Shown: in pieces, positions 1 to 13,431 of the stretch | Layout: every line of letters starts with the position of its first letter | Position numbering within the stretch: the stretch's first letter is position 1 | Origin: Ptiloglossa arizonensis | Taxonomy: Eukaryota > Arthropoda > Insecta > Hymenoptera > Colletidae | Direction: 5' to 3' | NCBI RefSeq assembly: GCF_051014685.1 | Contig: NW_027478402.1 | Span: 992,001-1,056,000, forward strand | Length of the DNA: 64,000 bases | Position numbers and translations under genes: made by a program | Notes under the pieces: generated by a model | Seen by the model: only the letters and a program-made list of their open reading frames with translations | What the model was told of the DNA's origin: nothing | Database searches by the model: none

Positions 1-1519
1 GAAATAAATGGAGAAACGAAGAAATAGACCGAGAAACGGAGAAACGAAGAAAGAAACGGAGAAACCGACAAAGTAACGGAGAAACGAACAAAGAAACGGA
101 GGAACGAACAATGAAACGGAGAATCGGAGAAATAAATGGAGAAACGAAGAAATAAACGGAGAAACGGAGAAATAAATGGAGAAACGAAGAAATAAGCGGA
201 GAAACGAACAAAGAAACGGAGAAATGAACAAAGAAACGGAGAAACGAAGAAACGAACAAAGAAACGGAGAAACGAACAAAGAAACGGAGCAACGGAGAAA
301 TAAATGGAGAAACGAAGAAATAAACGGAGAAACGAAGAAAGAAACGGAGAAACGAAGAAAGAAACGGAGAAACGAAGAAAGAAACAGAGAAACGAAGAAA
401 GAAACGGAGAAACGAACAAAGAAACGGAGTAACGAAGAAAGAAACGGAGAAACAGAGAAATAAATGGAGAAACGGAGAAATAAACGGAGAAACGGACAAA
501 GTAACGGAGAAGCGAACAAAGAAACGGAGAAACGAACAAAGAAACGGAGAATCGGAGAAATAAATGGAGAAACGAAGAAATAAACGGAGAAACGGAGAAA
601 TAAATGGAGAAACCAAGAAATAAACGGAGAAACGAAGAAAGAAACGGAGAGACGAACAAAGAAACGGAGAAACGAACAAAGAAACGGAGAAACGAACAAA
701 GAAACAGAGAAATGAAGAAAGAAACGGAGAAACGGAGAAAGAAACGGAGAAACGATCAAAGAAACGGAGAAACGAACAAAGAAACGGAGAATCGGAGAAA
801 TAAATGGAGAAACGAAGAAATAAGCGGAGAAACGAAGAAAGAAACGGAGAAACGAAGAAAGAAACGGAGAGACGAAGAAAGAAACGGAGAAACGAAGAAA
901 GAAACGGAGAAACGAAGAAAGAAACGGAGAAACGAACAAAGAAACGGAGAAACGAAGAAAGAAACGGAGAAACGAAGAAAGAAACGGAGAAACTGAGAAA
1001 TAAATGGAGAAACGAAGAAATAAACGGAGAAACGAAGAAAGAAACGCAGAAACGAAGAACGAAACGGGGAAACGAACAAAGAAACGGAGAAATGAACAAA
1101 GAAACGGAGAAACGAAGAAAGAAACGGAGAATCGGAGAAATAAATGGAGAAACGAAGAAATAGACCGAGAAACGGAGAAACGAAGAAAGAAACGGAGAAA
1201 CCGACAAAGTAACGGAGAAACGAACAAAGAAACGGAGAAACGAACAATGAAACGGAGAATCGGAGAAATAAATGGAGAAACGAAGAAATAAACGGAGAAA
1301 CGGAGAAATAAATGGAGAAACGAAGAAATAAGCGGAGAAACGAACAAAGAAACGGAGAAACGAAGAGAGAAACGGAGAAACGAAGAAATGAACAAAGAAA
1401 CGGAGAAACGAACAAAGAAACGGAGCAACGGAGAAATAAATGGAGGAACGAAGAAAGAATCGGCGAAACGAAGGAAGAAACGGAGAAACGAAGAAAGAAA
1501 CGGAGAAACTGAGAAATAA

Positions 1520-2420
1520 ATGGAGAAACGAAGAAATAAACGGAGAAACGAAGAAAGAAACGTAGAAACGAAGAACGAAACGGGGAAACGAACAAAGAAA
1601 CGGAGAAATGAACAAAGAAACGGAGAAACGAAGAAAGAAACGGAGAAACGGAGAAATAAATGGGGAAACGAAGAAATAAACGGAGAAACGAAGAAAGAAA
1701 CGGAGAAACGAAGAAAGAAACGGAGAAACGAAGAAAGAAACTGAGAAACGAAGAAAGAAACGGAGAATCGGAGAAATAAATGGAGAAACGAAGAAATAGA
1801 CCGAGAAACGGAGAAACGAAGAAAGAAACGGAGAAACCGACAAAGTAACGGAGAAACGAACAAAGAAACGGAGAAACGAAGAAACGAACAAAGAAACGGA
1901 GAAACGAACAAAGAAACGGAGCAACGGAGAAATAAATGGAGAAACGAAGAAATAAACGGAGAAACGAAGAAAGAAACGGAGAAACGGAGAAAGAAACGGA
2001 GAAACGAACAAAGAAACGGAGAAATGGACAAAGAAATGGAGGAACGAAGAAAGAATCGGAGAAACGAAGAAAGAAACGGAGAAACGAAGAAAGAAACGGA
2101 GAAATGAAGAAAGAAACGGAGAAACGAAGAAAGAAACGGAGAAACGAACAAAGAAACGGAGAAACGAAGAAAGAAACGGAGAATCGGAGAAATAAATGGA
2201 GAAACGAAGAAATAAACGGAGAAACGAAGAAAGAAACGTAGAAACGAAGAACGAAACGGGGAAACGAACAAAGAAACGGAGAAATGAACAAAGAAATGGA
2301 GAAACGAAGAAAGAAACGGAGAAACGGAGAAATAAATGGGGAAACGAAGAAATAAACGGAGAAACGAAGAAAGAAACGGAGAAACGAAGAAAGAAACGGA
2401 GAAACGAAGAAAGAAACTGA
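1520..2420 (+). repeat. 676-bp duplicated block inside satellite 1
   Basis: The stretch 1520-1744 reappears at 2196-2420 with the same translated content, an offset of 676 bp. The marker variants (ACGTAGAAACG, GAACGAAACGGGG, TGGGGAAACG) recur in the same order. The offset is not a multiple of 20, so this is a local segmental duplication or higher-order repeat and not simple unit-by-unit homogeneity. Related marker strings (TAGACCGAG followed by CCGACAAAG) also recur near 26, 1160, 1800, 2472 and 3690. Confidence 0.75.
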
Positions 2421-5400
2421 GAAACGAAGAAAGAAACGGAGAATCGGAGAAATAAATGGAGAAACGAAGAAATAGACCGAGAAACGGAGAAACGAAGATA
2501 GAAACGGAGAAACCGAAAAAGTAACTGAGCAACGAACAAAGAAACGGAGAAACGATCAAAGAAACGGAGAAACGAACAAAGAAACGGAGAATCGGAGAAA
2601 TAAATGGAGAAACGAAGAAATGAACGGAAAAACGGAGAAATAAATGGAGAAACGATGAAATAAACGGAGAAACGAACAAAGAAACGGAGAAACGAAGAAA
2701 GAAACGGAGAAACGAACAAACAAACGGAAAAACGAAGAAAGAAACGGAAAAAACGGAGAAATAAATGGAGAAACGAAGAAATAAACGGAGAAACGAATAA
2801 AGAAACGGAAAAACGAAGAACGAAACGGAAAAAACGGAGAAATAAATGGAGAAACGAAGAAATAAACGGAGAAACGAATAAAGAAACGGAGAGACGAACA
2901 AAGAAACGGAGAAACGAACAAAGAAACGCAGAAACGAACAAAGAAACGGAGAAACGAAGAAAGAAACGGAGAAACGGAGATATAAATGGAGAAACGATGA
3001 AATAAACGGAGAAACGAACAAAAAAACGGAGAAACGAAGAAAGAAACGGAGAAGCGAACAAAGAAACGGAGAAACGAACAAAGAAACGGAGAAACGAAGA
3101 AAGAAACGGAGAAACAAAGAAAGAAACGGAGAAACGAACAAAGAAACGGAGAAACGAACAAAGAAACGGAGAAACGAAGAAACGAACAAAGAAACGGAGA
3201 AACGGACAAAGAAACGGAGAAACGAAGAAAGAAACGGAGAAACCATGAAAGAAACGGTGAAACGGAGAAAGAAACGGAGAAACGAACAAAGAAACGGAGA
3301 AACGAACAAAGAAACGGAGAAACGGAGAAACGAAGAAACGAACAAAGAAACGGAGAAACGAACAAAGAAACGGAGCAACGGAGAAATAAATGGAGAAACG
3401 AAGAAAGAAAGGGCGAAATGAAGAAAGAAACGGAGAAACGAAGAAAGAAACAGTGAAACGAAGAAAGAAACGGAGAAACGAAGAAAGAAACAGAGAAACG
3501 AAGAAAGAAACGGAGAAACGAACAAAGAAACGGAGAAACGAACAAAGAAACGGAGAAACGGAGAAATAAATGGGGAAACGAAGAAAGAAACGGAGAAACG
3601 AAGAAAGAAACGGAGAAACGAAGAAAGAAACTGAGAAACGAAGAAAGAAACGGAGAATCGGAGAAATAAATGGAGAAACGAAGAAATAGACCGAGAAACG
3701 GAGAAACGAAGAAAGAAACGGAGAAACCGACAAAGTAACGGAGAAACGAACAAAGAAACGGAGGAACGAACAAAGAAACGGAGCAGCGAACAAAGAAACG
3801 GAGAATCGGAGAAATAAATGGAGAAACGAAGAAATGAACGGAGAAACGGAGAAATAAATGGAGAAACGATGAAATAAACGGAGAAACGAACAAATAAACG
3901 GAGAAACGAAGAAAGAAACGGAGAAACGAACAAAGAAACGGAGCAGCGAACAAAGAAACGGAGAATCGGAGAAATAAATGGAGAAACGAAGAAATGAACG
4001 GAGAAACGGAGAAATAAATGGAGAAACGATGAAATAAACGGAGAAACGAACAAAGAAACGGAGAAACGAAGAAACGAACAAAGAAACGGAGAAACGGACA
4101 AAGAAACGGAGAAACGAACAAAGAAACGGAGAAACGAAGAAAGAAACCGAGAAACGAACAAAGAAACGGAGAAACGAAGAAATAGACCGAGAAACGGAGA
4201 AACGAAGAAAGAAACGGAGAAACGAACAAAGAAACGGAGAAACGAACAAAGAAACGGAGAAACGGAGATATAAATGGATAAACAATGAAATAAACGGAGA
4301 AACGAACAAAGAAACGGAGAAACTAAGAAAGAAACGGAGAAACGAACAAAGAAACGGAGAAACGAACAAACAAACGGAGAAACGAAGAAAGAAACGGAGA
4401 AACAAACAAAGAAACGGAGAAACGAAGAAATAAACGGAGAAACGGCGAAATAAATGGAGAAACGTAGAAATAAACGGTGAAACGAAGAAAGAAACGGAGA
4501 AACGAACAAAGAAACGGAGAAACGAACAAAGAAACGGAGAAAGGAACAAAGAAACGGAGAAACGAACAAAGAAACGGAGAAACGGAGAAATAAATGGAGA
4601 AACGAAGAAATAAACGGAGAAACGAAGAAAGAAACGGAGAAACGAACAAAGAAACGGGTAAATGAACAAAGAAACGGAGAAACGAAGAAAGAATCGGAGA
4701 AACGGAGAAATAAATGGAGAAACGAAGAAATAAACGGAGAAACGAAGAAAGAAACGGAGAAACGAAGAAAGAAACGGAGAAACGTAGAAAGAAACAGAGA
4801 AACGAAGAAAGAAACGGAGAAACGAACAAAGAAAAGGAGAAACGAAGAAAGAAACGGAGAAACAGAGAAATAAATGGAGAAACGGAGAAATAAACGGAGA
4901 AACGAAGGAAGAAACGGAGAAACCGACAAAGTAACGGAGAAACAAACAAAGAAACGGAGAAACGAACAAAGAAACGGAGAATCGGAGAAATAAATGGAGA
5001 AACGAAGAAATAAACGGAGAAACGAAGAAATGAACGGAGAAACGGAGAAATAAATGGAGAAACGATGAAATAAACGGAGAAACGAACAAAGAAACGGAGA
5101 AACGAAGAAAGGAACGGAGAAACGAACAAAGAAACAGAGAAACGAAGAAAGAAACGGGGAAACGGAGAAATAAATGGAGAAACGAAGAATTAAACCGAGA
5201 AACGAAGAAAGAAACGGAGAAACGAAGAAAGAAACGGAGAAACGAACAAAGAAACGTAGAAACGAAGAAAGAAACGCAGCAACGGAGAAATAAATGGAGA
5301 TACGAAGAAATAAACGGAGATACGAAGAAAGAAACGGAGAAACGAAGAAAGAAACGGAGACACGAAGAAAGAAACGGCGAAACGGAGATATAAATGGAGA

Positions 5401-8400
5401 AACGATGAAATAAACGGAGAAACGAACAAAGAAACGGAGAAACGAACAAAGAAACGGAGAAACGAACAAAGAAACGGAGAAACGAACAAAGAAACGGAGA
5501 AACGAACAAAGAAACGGAGAAACGAACAAAGAAACGGAGAAACGAAGAAACGAACAAGGAAACGGAGAAACGAACAAAGAAACGGAGAAACGAAGAAAGA
5601 AACGGAGAAACCAAGAAAGAAACGGAGAAACGGAGAAATAAATGGAGAAACGAAGAAATAAACGGAGAAACGAAGAAAGAAACGGAGAAACCAAGAAAGA
5701 AACGGAGAAACGGAGAAATAAATGGAGAAACGAAGAAATAAACGGAGAAACGAAGAAAGAAACGGAGAAACAAAGAAAGAAACGGAGAAACGAAGAAAGA
5801 AACGGAGAAACGAAGAAAGAAACGGAGAAACGGAGAAATAAATGGAGAAACGTAGAAATAAACGGAGAAACGAAGAAAGAAACGGAGAAACGAAGAAAGA
5901 AACGGAGAAACGTAGAAAGAAACAGAGAAACGAAGAAAGAAACGGAGAAACGAACAAAGAAAAGGAGAAACGAAGAAAGAAACGGAGAAACAGAGAAATA
6001 AATGGAGAAACGGAGAAATAAACGGAGAAACGAACAAAGAAACGGAGAAACGAACAAAGAAACGGAGAAACGAACAAAGAAACGGGGAAATGAACAAAGA
6101 AACGGAGAAACGAAGAAAGAAACGGAGAAACGGAGAAATAAATGGAGAAACGAAGAAATAAACGGAGAAACGAAGGAAGAAACGGAGAAACCGACAAAGT
6201 AACGGAGAAACAAACAAAGAAACGGAGAAACGAACAAAGAAACGGAGAATCGGAGAAATAAATGGAGAAACGAAGAAATAAACGGAGAAACGAAGAAATG
6301 AACGGAGAAACGGAGAAATAAATGGAGAAACGATGAAATAAACGGAGAAACGAACAAAGAAACGGAGAAACGAAGAAAGGAACGGAGAAACGAACAAAGA
6401 AACAGAGAAACGAAGAAAGAAACGGGGAAACGGAGAAATAAATGGAGAAACGAAGAAATAAACCGAGAAACGAAGAAAGAAACGGAGAAACGAAGAAAGA
6501 AACGGAGAAACGAAGAAAGAAACGTAGAAACGAAGAAAGAAACGCAGCAACGGAGAAATAAATGGAGATACGAAGAAATAAACGGAGATACGAAGAAAGA
6601 AACGGAGAAACGAAGAAAGAAACGGAGAAACGAAGAAAGAATCGGAGAAACGGAGATATAAATGGAGAAACGATGAAATAAACGGAGAAACGAACAAAGA
6701 AACGGAGAAACGAACAAAGAAACGGAGAAACGAACAAAGAAACGGAGAAACGAACAAAGAAACGGAGAAACGAACAAAGAAACGGAGAAACGAACAAAGA
6801 AACGGAGAAACGAAGAAATGAAACAAAGAAACGGAGAAACGAACAAAGAAACGGAGAAACGAAGAAAGAAACGGAGAAACCAAGAAAGAAACGGAGAAAC
6901 GGAGAAATAAATGGAGAAACGAAGAAATAAACGGAGAAACGAAGAAAGAAACGGAGAAACAAAGAAAGAAACGGAGAAACGAAGAAAGAAACGGAGAAAC
7001 GAAGAAAGAAACGGAGAAACGGAGAAATAAATGGAGAAACGAAGAAATAAACGGAGAAACGAACAAAGAAACGGAGAAACGAACAAGGAAACGGAGAAAC
7101 GAAGAAAGAAACGGAGAAACGGAGATATAAATGGATAAACGATGAAATAAACGGAGAAACGAACAAAGAAACGGAGAAACTAAGAACGAAACGGAGAAAC
7201 GAACAAAGAAACGGAGAAACGAAGAAAGAAACGGAGAAACGAAGAAAGAAACGGACAAACAAACAAAGAAACGGAGAAACGAAGAAATAAACGGAGAAAC
7301 GGCGAAATAAATGGAGAAACGTAGAAATAAACGGTGAAACGAAGAAAGAAACGGAGAAACGGAGTAACGAACAAGGAAACGGAGAAAGGAACAAAGAAAC
7401 CGAGAAACGAACAAAGAAACGGAGAAACGGAGAAATAAATGGAGAAACGAAGAAATAAACGGAGAAACGAAGAAAGAAACGGAGAAACGAACAAAGAAAC
7501 GGAGTAACGAACAAAGAAACGGAGAAACGAAGAAAGAAATGGAGAAACGAAGAAAGAAACGGAGAAACGGAGAAATAAATTGAGAAACGATGAAATAAAC
7601 GGAGAAACGAAGAAAGAAACGGAGAAACGAACAAAGAAGTGGAGAAATGAACAAAGAAACGGAGAAACGAAGAAAGAAACGGAGAAACGGAGAAATAAAT
7701 GGAGAAGCGAAGATATAAACGGAGAAACGAAGGAAGAAACGGAGAAACCGACAAAGTAACGGAGAAACAAACAAAGAAACGGAGAAACGAACAAAGAAAC
7801 GGAGAATCGGAGAAATAAATGGAGAAACGAAGAAATAAACGGAGAAACGGAGAAATAAATGGAGAAACGAAGAAATAAACGGCGAAACGAACAAAGAAAC
7901 GGAGAAACGAAGAGAAACGGAGAAATGGACAAAGAAATGGAGAAACGAAGAAAGAATCGGAGAAACGAAGAAAGAAACGGAGAATCGAAGAAAGAAACGG
8001 AGAAATGAAGAAAGAAACGGAGAAACGAAGAAAGAAACGGAGAAACGGACAAAGTAACGGAGAAGCGTACAAAGAAACGGAGAAACGAACAAGGAAACGG
8101 AGAATCGGGGAAATAAATGGAGAAACGAAGAAATAAACGGAGAAACGGAGAAATAAATGGAGAAACCAAGAAATAAACGGAGAAACGAAGAAAGAAACGG
8201 AGAGACGAACAAAGAAACGGAGAAACAAACAAAGAAACGGAGAAACGAACAAAGAAACAGAGAAACGAAGAAAGAAACGGGGAAACGGAGAAATAAATGG
8301 AGAAACGAAGAAATAAACCGAGAAACGAAGAAAGAAACGGAGAAACGAAGAAAGAAACGGAGAAACGAACAATGAAACGGAGAAACGAAGAAAGAAACGC

Positions 8401-8699
8401 AGCAACGGAGAAATAAATGGAGATACGAAGAAATAAACGGAGATACAAAGAAAGAATCGGAGAAACGAACAAAGAAACGGAGAAACAAAGAAAGAAACAG
8501 AGATACGAAGAAAGATACGGAGAAACGAACAAAGAAACGGAGAAACGGAGAAATAAATGGAGAAACGAAGAAATAAACGGAGAAACGAAGAAAGAAACGG
8601 AGAAACGAAGAAAGAAACAGAGAAACGAAGAAAGAAACAGAGAAACGAAGAAAGAAACGGAGAAACGAAGAAAGAAACGGAGAAACGAAGAAAGAAACG

Positions 8700-11692
8700 G
8701 AGAAACGAAGAAAGAAACGCAGCAACGGAGAAATAAATGGAGATACGAAGAAATAAACGGAGATACGAAGAAAGAAACGGAGAAACGAAGAAAGAAACGG
8801 AGAAACGAAGAAAGAAACAGAGAAACGAAGAAAGAAACGGAGAAACGAACAAAGAAACGGAGAAACGAAGAAAGAAACGGAGAAACGGAGAAATAAAAGG
8901 AGAAACGAAGAACTAAACGGAGAAACGAACAGAGAAACGGAGAAACGAAGAAAGAAACGGAGAAAAGAACAAAGAAACGGAGAAAGAAACGGAGAAACGA
9001 ACAAAGAAACGGAGAAACGAACAAAGAAACGGAGAAACGGACAAAGTAACGTAGAAACGAACAAAGAAACGGAGAAACGAACAAAGAAAAGGAGAATCGG
9101 AGAAATAAATGGAGAAACGAAGAAATAAGCGGAGAAACGGAGAAATAAATGGAGAAACCAAGAAATAAACGGAGAAACGAAGAAAGAAACGGAGAGACGA
9201 ACAAAGAAACGGAGAAACGAACAAAGAAACGGAGAAACGAACGAAGAAACAGAGAAACGAAGAAAGAAACGGAGAAACGGAGAAATAAATGGAGAAACGA
9301 AGAAATAAACGGAGAAACGAAGAAAGAAACGGAGAAACGAAGAAAAAAACGGAGAAACGAAGAAAGAAACAGAGAAACGAAGAAAGAAACGGAAAAACGA
9401 AGAAAGAAACGGAGAAACGAAGAAAGAAGCGGAGAAGCGGAGAAATAAATGGAGAAACGAAGAAATAAACGGAGAAACGAACAAAGAAACGGAGAAACGA
9501 ACAAAGAAACGGAGAAATGAACAAAGAAACGGAGAAACGAAGAAAGAAACGGAGAAACGAAGAGAGAAACGGAGAAATGGACAAAGAAATGGAGAAACGA
9601 AGAAAGAACCGGAGAAACGAAGAAAGAAACGGAGAAACGAAGAAAGAAACGGAGAAATGAAGAAAGAAACGGAGAAACGAAGAAAGAAACGGAGAAACGG
9701 ACAAAGTAACGGAGAAGCGAACAAAGAAACGGAGAAACGAACAAAGAAAAGGAGAATCGGAGAAATAATTGGAGAAACGAAGAAATAAACGGAGAAACGG
9801 AGAAATAAATGGAGAAACCAAGAAATAAACGGAGAAACGAAGAAAGAAACGGAGAGACGAACAAAGAAACGGAGAAACAAACAAAGAAACGGAGAAACGA
9901 ACAAAGAAACAGAGAAACGAAGAAAGAAAAGGAGAATCGGAGAAATAAATGGAGAAACGAAGAAATAAGCGGAGAAACGGAGAAATAAATGGAGAAACCA
10001 AGAAATAAACGGAGAAACGAAGAAAGAAACGGAGAGACGAACAAAGAAACGGAGAAACGAACAAAGAAACGGAGAAACGAAGAAAGAAACGGAGAAACGA
10101 AGAAAGAAACGGAGAAACGAACAAAGAAACAGAGAAACGAAGAAAGAAACGCAGCAACGGAGAAATAAATGGAGAAACGAAGAAAGAAACGGAGAGACGA
10201 ACAAAGAAACGGAGAAACGAACAAAGAAACGGAGAAACGAACGAAGAAACAGAGAAACGAAGAAAGAAACGGAGAAACGGAGAAATAAATGGAGAAACGA
10301 AGAAATAAACGGAGAAACGAAGAAAGAAACGGAGAAACGAAGAAACAAACGGAGAAACGGACAAAGTAACGGAGAAGCGAACAAAGATACGGAGAAACGA
10401 GCAAAGAAACGGAGAATCGGAGAAATAAATGGAGAAACGAAGAAATAAACGGAGAAACGGAGAAATAAATGGAGAAACCAACAAATAAACGGAGAAACGA
10501 AGAAAGAAACGGAGAGACGAACAAAGAAACGGAGAAACGAACAAAGAAACGGAGAAACGAACAAAGAAGCAGAGAAACGAACAAAGAAAAGGAGAATCGG
10601 AGAAATAAATGGAGAAACGAAGAAATAAGCGGAGAAACGGAGAAATAAATGGAGAAACCAAGAAATAAACGGAGAAACGAACAAAGAAACGGAGAGACGA
10701 ACAAAGAAACGGAGAAACGAACAAAGAAACGGAGACACGAACGAAGAAACAGAGAAACGAAGAAAGAAACGGAGAAACGGAGAAATAAATGGAGAAACGA
10801 AGAAATAAACGGAGAAACGAAGAAAGAAACGGAGAAACGAAGAAAGAAACGGAGAAACGAACAAAGAAACGGAGAAACGAAGAAAGAAACGCAGCAACGG
10901 AGAAATAAATGGAGATACGAAGAAATAAACGGAGATACGAAGAAAGAAACGGAGAAACGAAGAAAGAAACGGAGAAACGAAGAAAGAAACAGAGAAACGA
11001 AGAAAGAAACGGAGAAACGAAGAAAGAAACGGAGAAACGAAGAAAGAAACGGAGAAACGAAGAAAGAAACGCAGCAACGGAGAAATAAATGGAGATACGA
11101 AGAAATAAACGGAGATACGAAGAAAGAAACGGAGAAACGAAGAAAGAAACGGAGAAACGAAGAAAGAAACAGAGAAACGAAGAAAGAAACGGAGAAACGA
11201 ACAAAGAAACGGAGAAACGAAGAAAGAAACGGAGAAACGGAGAAATAAATGGAGAAACGGAGAACTAAACGGAGAAACGAACAGAGAAACGGAGAAACGA
11301 AGAAAGAAACGGAGAAACGAACAAAGAAACGGAGAAAGAAACGGAGAAACGAACAAAGAAACGGAGAAACGAACAAAGAAACGGAGAAACGGACAAAGTA
11401 ACGGAGAAACGAACAAAGAAACGGAGAAACGAACAAAGAAAAAGAGAATCGGAGAAATAAATGGAGAAACGAAGAAATAAGCGGAGAAACGGAGAAATAA
11501 ATGGAGAAACCAAGAAATAAACGGAGAAACGAAGAAAGAAACGGAGAGACGAACAAAGAAACGGAGAAACGAACAAAGAAACGGTGAAACGATCGAAGAA
11601 ACAGAGAAACGAAGAAAGAAACGGAGAAACGGAGAAATAAATGGAGAAACGAAGAAATAAACGGAGAAACGAAGAAAGAAACGGAGAAACGA
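8700..11692 (+). repeat. Higher-order repeat of satellite 1, offset 2352 bp
   Basis: Rare unit variants recur in the same order 2352 bp apart. GCAGCAACGG is at 8719 and 11071. AACTAAACGG followed by GAACAGAG is at 8911 and 11263. The short slipped unit is at about 8980 and 11332. ATGGAGAAACCAAG is at 9149 and 11501. The matched stretches run at least 8700-9340 and 11052-11692. The GCAGCAACGG marker also occurs at intermediate places (near 8400, 10151 and 10891), so more than one duplication level is present. Confidence 0.75.
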
Positions 11693-13024
11693 AGAAAGAA
11701 ACAGAGAAACGAAGAAAGAAACGGAGAAACGAAGAACTAAACGGAGAAACGAACAGAGAAACGGAGAAACGAAGAAAGAAACGGAGAAACGAACAAAGAA
11801 ACGGAGAAAGAAACGGAGAAACGGACAAAGTAACGGAGAAACGCACAAAGAAACGGAGAAACGAAGAAAGAAACGGAGAATCGGAGAATTAAATGGAGAA
11901 ACGAAGAAATAGACGGAGAAACGGAGAAATAAATGGAGAAACGAAGAAAGAAACAGAGAAACGAACAAAGAAACGGAGAAACGAAGAAAGAAACGGAGAA
12001 ACGAACAAAGAAACGGAGAAACAAACAAAGAAACGGAGAAACGAAGAAAGAAACGGAGAAACGGCGAAATAAATGGAGAAACGAAGAAATAAACGGTGAA
12101 ACGAAGAAAGAAACGGAGAAACGAAGTAAGAAGCGGAGAAACGAAGAAATAAATGGAGAAACGAACAAAGAAACTGAGAAACGAAGAAAGAAACAGAGAA
12201 ATGAAGAAAGAAACGGAGAAACGAAGAACTAAACGGAGAAACGAACAGAGAAACGGAGAAACGAAGAAAGAAACGGAGAAACGAACAAAGAAACGGAGAA
12301 AGAAACGGAGAAACGGACAAAGTAACGGAGAAACGCACAAAGAAACGGAGAAACGAACAAAGAAACGGAGAATCGGAGAATTAAATGGAGAAACGAAGAA
12401 ATAGACGGAGAAACGGAGAAATAAATGGAGAAACGAAGAAATAAACGGAGAAACGAACAAAGAAACGGAGAAACGGAGAAATAAATGGAGAAACGAAGAA
12501 AGATACGGAGAAACGAACAAAGAAACGGAGAAACGAACAAGGAAACGGAGAATCGAAGAAAGAAACGGAGAAACGGAGAAATAAATGGAGAAACTAAGAA
12601 ATAAACGGAGAGACGAAGAAAGAAACGGTGAATCGAATAAAGAAACGGAGAAACGAAGAAAGAAAGGGAGAAATAAATGCAGAAACGAAGAAATAAACGG
12701 AGAAACGAAGAAAGAAACGGAGAAACGAAGGAAGAAACGCAGAATTAAATGGAGAAACGAAGAAAGAAACGGAGAATCGGAGAAATAAATGGAGAAACGA
12801 AGAAAGAAACAGAGAAACGAACAAAGAAACGGAGAAACGAAGAAAGAAACGGAGAAACGAAGACAGAAACGGAGATACGGAGAAAGAAACGGAGAATCGG
12901 AGAAATAAATGGAGAACGGAGAAAGAAACAGAGAAACGGACAATGAAACGGTGAAACGAACATAGGAACTGAGAAACGAAGAAAGAAGCGGAGAAACGAA
13001 CAAAGAAACGGAGAAACGAACAAA

Positions 13025-13050
13025 GAAACGGAGAAACGTTTCTCCGTTTC
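13025..13050. repeat. Perfect palindrome at the satellite strand switch
   Basis: Thirteen bases ending in GGAGAAAC at 13037 are followed directly by their exact reverse complement starting GTTTCTCC at 13038, with no spacer. To the left the satellite is in GAAACGGA orientation; to the right it is in TTTCTCCG orientation. This is the head-to-head junction of the two arrays. Confidence 0.95.
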
Positions 13051-13412
13051 TCGGTTTCTCGGTTTATCCGTTTCTCCGTTTTTCGGTTTCTCCGTTTCTC
13101 CGTCTCTCGGTATCTCCGTTTCTCGGTTTCTCGGTTTCTCCGTTTCGCCGTTTCTCGGTTTTTCCGTTTCTCCGTTTCTCCGTTTCACCGTTTTTTGTTC
13201 GTTTCTCCATTTATTTCTCCAATTGTCCGTTTCTTTCTTCATTTCTGTGTTTCTTTCTTCGTTCCTTCGTTTCTTTTTTTGTTTCTCCGTTTCTTTCTTC
13301 GTTTCTCCGTTTCTTTCTTCGTTTCTCCGTTTCTCTCTTCGTTTCTCCGTTTCTTCCTTCGTTTCTTCGTTTCTCCGTTTCTCCGTTTCTCCGTTTCTCC
13401 GTTTCTCCGTTT
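13038..13412 (-). repeat. Inverted satellite 1 array, short block
   Basis: Same satellite on the opposite strand. It starts with degenerate TTTCTCGG/TTTATCCG 8-mers and passes into the 20-bp form (TTTCTTTCTTCGTTTCTCCG). It ends in a run of five or so TTTCTCCG 8-mers before the AT-rich sequence at 13414. Confidence 0.93.
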
Positions 13413-13413
13413 C

Positions 13414-13431
13414 GATTAAATGATTATAATA
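13414..13431 (+). repeat. 18-bp array-edge sequence, copy 1
   Basis: GATTAAATGATTATAATA follows directly on the last TTTCTCCG units. The same 18 bases follow the other inverted array at 20272. Here the sequence also forms the left arm of an imperfect hairpin (13418-13432 with 13442-13457, 9-base loop, one bulged base). Confidence 0.85.

Larger units (their letters stand above)
1..13037 (+). repeat. 20-bp purine-strand satellite array (satellite 1)
   Basis: Continuous tandem array. The basic unit is GAAACGGAGAAACGAAGAAA; common variants have AACAAA in place of AAGAAA, TAAATGGAG or TAAACGGAG in place of GAAACGGAG, and AATCGGAG. The plus strand is almost entirely purine except for the C of each ACG, so the array is a polypurine/polypyrimidine tract with about two CpGs per unit. 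The 20-mer can be read as GAAACGGA + GAAACGAA + GAAA, i.e. 2.5 copies of an 8-mer GAAACGRA. Occasional 8-bp or 12-bp slips occur (for example near 8985 and 11335). Neither the minus-strand nor the plus-strand consensus contains a stop in any frame, which explains the very long open frames of more than 1,000 codons. I see no gene in the array. It continues beyond the left edge. Confidence 0.97.

Noticed and set aside
756..11846. Very long minus-strand open frames (up to about 1,450 codons, SPFLSSFLRFFLRFSV-type repeats)
   Set aside because: They coincide with the 20-bp satellite, cycle through all three phases every 60 bases, and have no non-repetitive start, end or flanking gene signals.
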